DNA of 13,815 bases, taken from assembly GCA_050305975.1 (NCBI GenBank), contig JBNLGI010000199.1:1-13815 (forward strand). The letters run 5' to 3'. Position numbers and translations under genes: made by a program. The notes below the pieces were generated by a model. The model made no database searches. It was given only the letters and a program-made list of their open reading frames with translations, and was not told the origin of the DNA. Shown in pieces: positions 12,901-13,815 of this stretch. The number at the start of each line of letters is the position of its first letter. Position 1 is the first letter of the stretch. This stretch comes from Thiodiazotropha sp050305975. Its GTDB lineage: Bacteria > Pseudomonadota > Gammaproteobacteria > Chromatiales > Chromatiaceae.

Positions 12901-13815
12901 GACGCGGCCGCCTCGCCGGAGAGTTGGGTTTCGTAGAGGCGCCGGTAGACCCCCTGCCGCTGCATCAGCTGTGCATGCGCGCCCTGTTCCACGATACGTC
13001 CGCCCTCGATCACCAGGATGCGGTCGGCATTCTCGATGGTGGAGAGGCGGTGGGCGATGATCAGGGTGGTGCGGTTGTGGGTCAGGGTCTCCAGCGCCTG
13101 CTGGATATAGCGCTCCGACTCGTTGTCGAGGGCCGAGGTGGCCTCGTCCATGATCAGGATCGGCGCATCCTTGAGCAGGGCGCGGGCGATGGCCAGCCGC
13201 TGCCGCTGGCCGCCGGAGAGCCGCACCCCCTTCTCGCCGATCAGGGTATCCAGTCCCTCCGGCATCCTCTCGATGAAGTCCATGGCGTAGGCCGCCTGCG
13301 CCGCCTCCACCACCTTGGATCTCGGCAATCCGCGCATCTCGCCATAGGCGATGTTGGCTTCCACGCTGTCGTTGAACAGGAGCACCTCCTGGCTGACCAG
13401 GGCGATATTGCGCCGCAGGTCCTTCAGGGTCATCGTCTGCAGATCGATGCCGTCGATGCGGATGGTCCCTTCGCTCAGGTTGTAAAAGCGGGGAATCAGG
13501 TTGGCGATGGTGCTCTTGCCGCCGCCCGAGGGTCCGACCAGGGCGATCCGCTCGCCGGCCTCGATGGTCAGGGAGATGTCGTCGATGGCCGCTCGCGAAG
13601 CACCCGGATAGCGGAAGCTGACCCGCTCGAACTCGATACGGCCCTGCACGCGTCCCGGATTGGTCTCACCCCGATCCTCCTCGGGCTCCTGGTCGACCAG
13701 TTCGAACACGCTCTCGGCGGCGGCCAGCCCCGGTTGCAGCTGCTCGTTGATGCGGATCAGATTCTTCACCGGCGACATGGTCATGGCCAGGGCGCCGATG
13801 AAGGAGACGAAGCTG
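12897..13815 (-). CDS. msbA: Lipid A export ATP-binding/permease protein MsbA, C-terminal part (5' end outside window)
   Basis: ABC exporter of the inner membrane that flips lipid A-core to the periplasmic face. The frame runs off the right edge, leaving 305 visible residues of a protein usually about 580-600 long: the end of the last membrane segment and coupling helix, then the whole nucleotide-binding domain. In visible numbering it has Walker A GPSGGGKS (94-101), Q-loop SQE (141-143), signature LSGGQRQR (199-206), Walker B ILIMDEAT (219-226), D-loop SALD (227-230) and switch histidine His255 in IIAHRLST. The C-terminus GVYRRLYETQL matches MsbA. Leading a core-sugar operon fits lipid A-core flipping better than drug export. 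The gene looks intact as far as it is visible. Confidence 0.92.
   Translation of the reverse strand, partial: SFVSFIGALAMTMSPVKNLIRINEQLQPGLAAAESVFELVDQEPEEDRGETNPGRVQGRIEFERVSFRYPGASRAAIDDISLTIEAGERIALVGPSGGGKSTIANLIPRFYNLSEGTIRIDGIDLQTMTLKDLRRNIALVSQEVLLFNDSVEANIAYGEMRGLPRSKVVEAAQAAYAMDFIERMPEGLDTLIGEKGVRLSGGQRQRLAIARALLKDAPILIMDEATSALDNESERYIQQALETLTHNRTTLIIAHRLSTIENADRILVIEGGRIVEQGAHAQLMQRQGVYRRLYETQLSGEAAAS

Noticed and set aside
9721..12936. Long plus-strand open frames opposite the minus-strand operon (for example 10755-11891 and 12253-12936)
   Set aside because: They are antisense shadows of G+C-rich genes. Their translations are low-complexity, rich in Gln, Arg, Ala and Gly, and lack motifs, while the minus-strand genes carry full family signatures.
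1..13815. Insertion sequences, CRISPR arrays, tRNA/rRNA genes or a defence system
   Set aside because: No transposase, terminal repeats, regularly spaced repeats, tRNA-like folds or defence-type proteins were seen; the content is consistent with LPS core synthesis throughout.

Overview
This window is a lipopolysaccharide (LPS) core and outer-core assembly locus from a G+C-rich Gram-negative bacterium. It is most likely a gammaproteobacterium: WaaF, WaaC, a WaaE/KdtX-type glycosyltransferase, WaaQ and MsbA all look proteobacterial, and an ilvE / CHCC zinc-finger / waaF order is familiar from that group. The sequence alone does not support a genus.

Layout. (1) 2-2949, plus strand: the 3' end of ilvE, a small zinc-finger gene, then waaF and waaC (heptosyltransferases II and I), which overlap by an ATGA. 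(2) 2980-4119, minus strand: a lone GT4 glycosyltransferase with a credible promoter of its own. (3) 4280-6526, plus strand: a WaaE-like GT2, an overlapping GT9 (heptosyltransferase-like) and a GT4 that has lost its middle. (4) 6527-8381, plus strand: a noncoding stretch of 234 bases, a polytopic O-antigen ligase/polymerase, and a scar made of the first codons of a sulfotransferase joined to a decayed 3' fragment of a GT9. (5) 8398-9498, plus strand: a complete GT4. (6) 9583-13815, minus strand and convergent with the rest: a tightly overlapping operon read as msbA (partial) - waaQ - WaaG-like GT4 - GT9.

How the genes work together. WaaC and WaaF add the two inner-core heptoses to Kdo-lipid A. 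The WaaE-like enzyme probably glucosylates the first heptose. WaaQ, the other GT9 enzymes and the GT4 enzymes extend or branch the core. The ligase would join a polymer to finished lipid A-core in the periplasm, and MsbA flips lipid A-core across the inner membrane. ilvE (branched-chain amino acid transamination) and the zinc-finger gene are conserved neighbours rather than LPS enzymes.

The most notable structure is at 5040-9498. A GT9+GT4 pair occurs twice, on either side of the ligase, and the two pairs have decayed in complementary ways: the left pair keeps the GT9 and has a gutted GT4, while the right pair keeps the GT4 and has only a broken GT9 tail. With the lower G+C of the ligase region and the stranded sulfotransferase start, this looks like a recombination scar where outer-core/O-antigen genes were exchanged. 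I see no mobile element, CRISPR array, RNA gene or clearly new kind of system.
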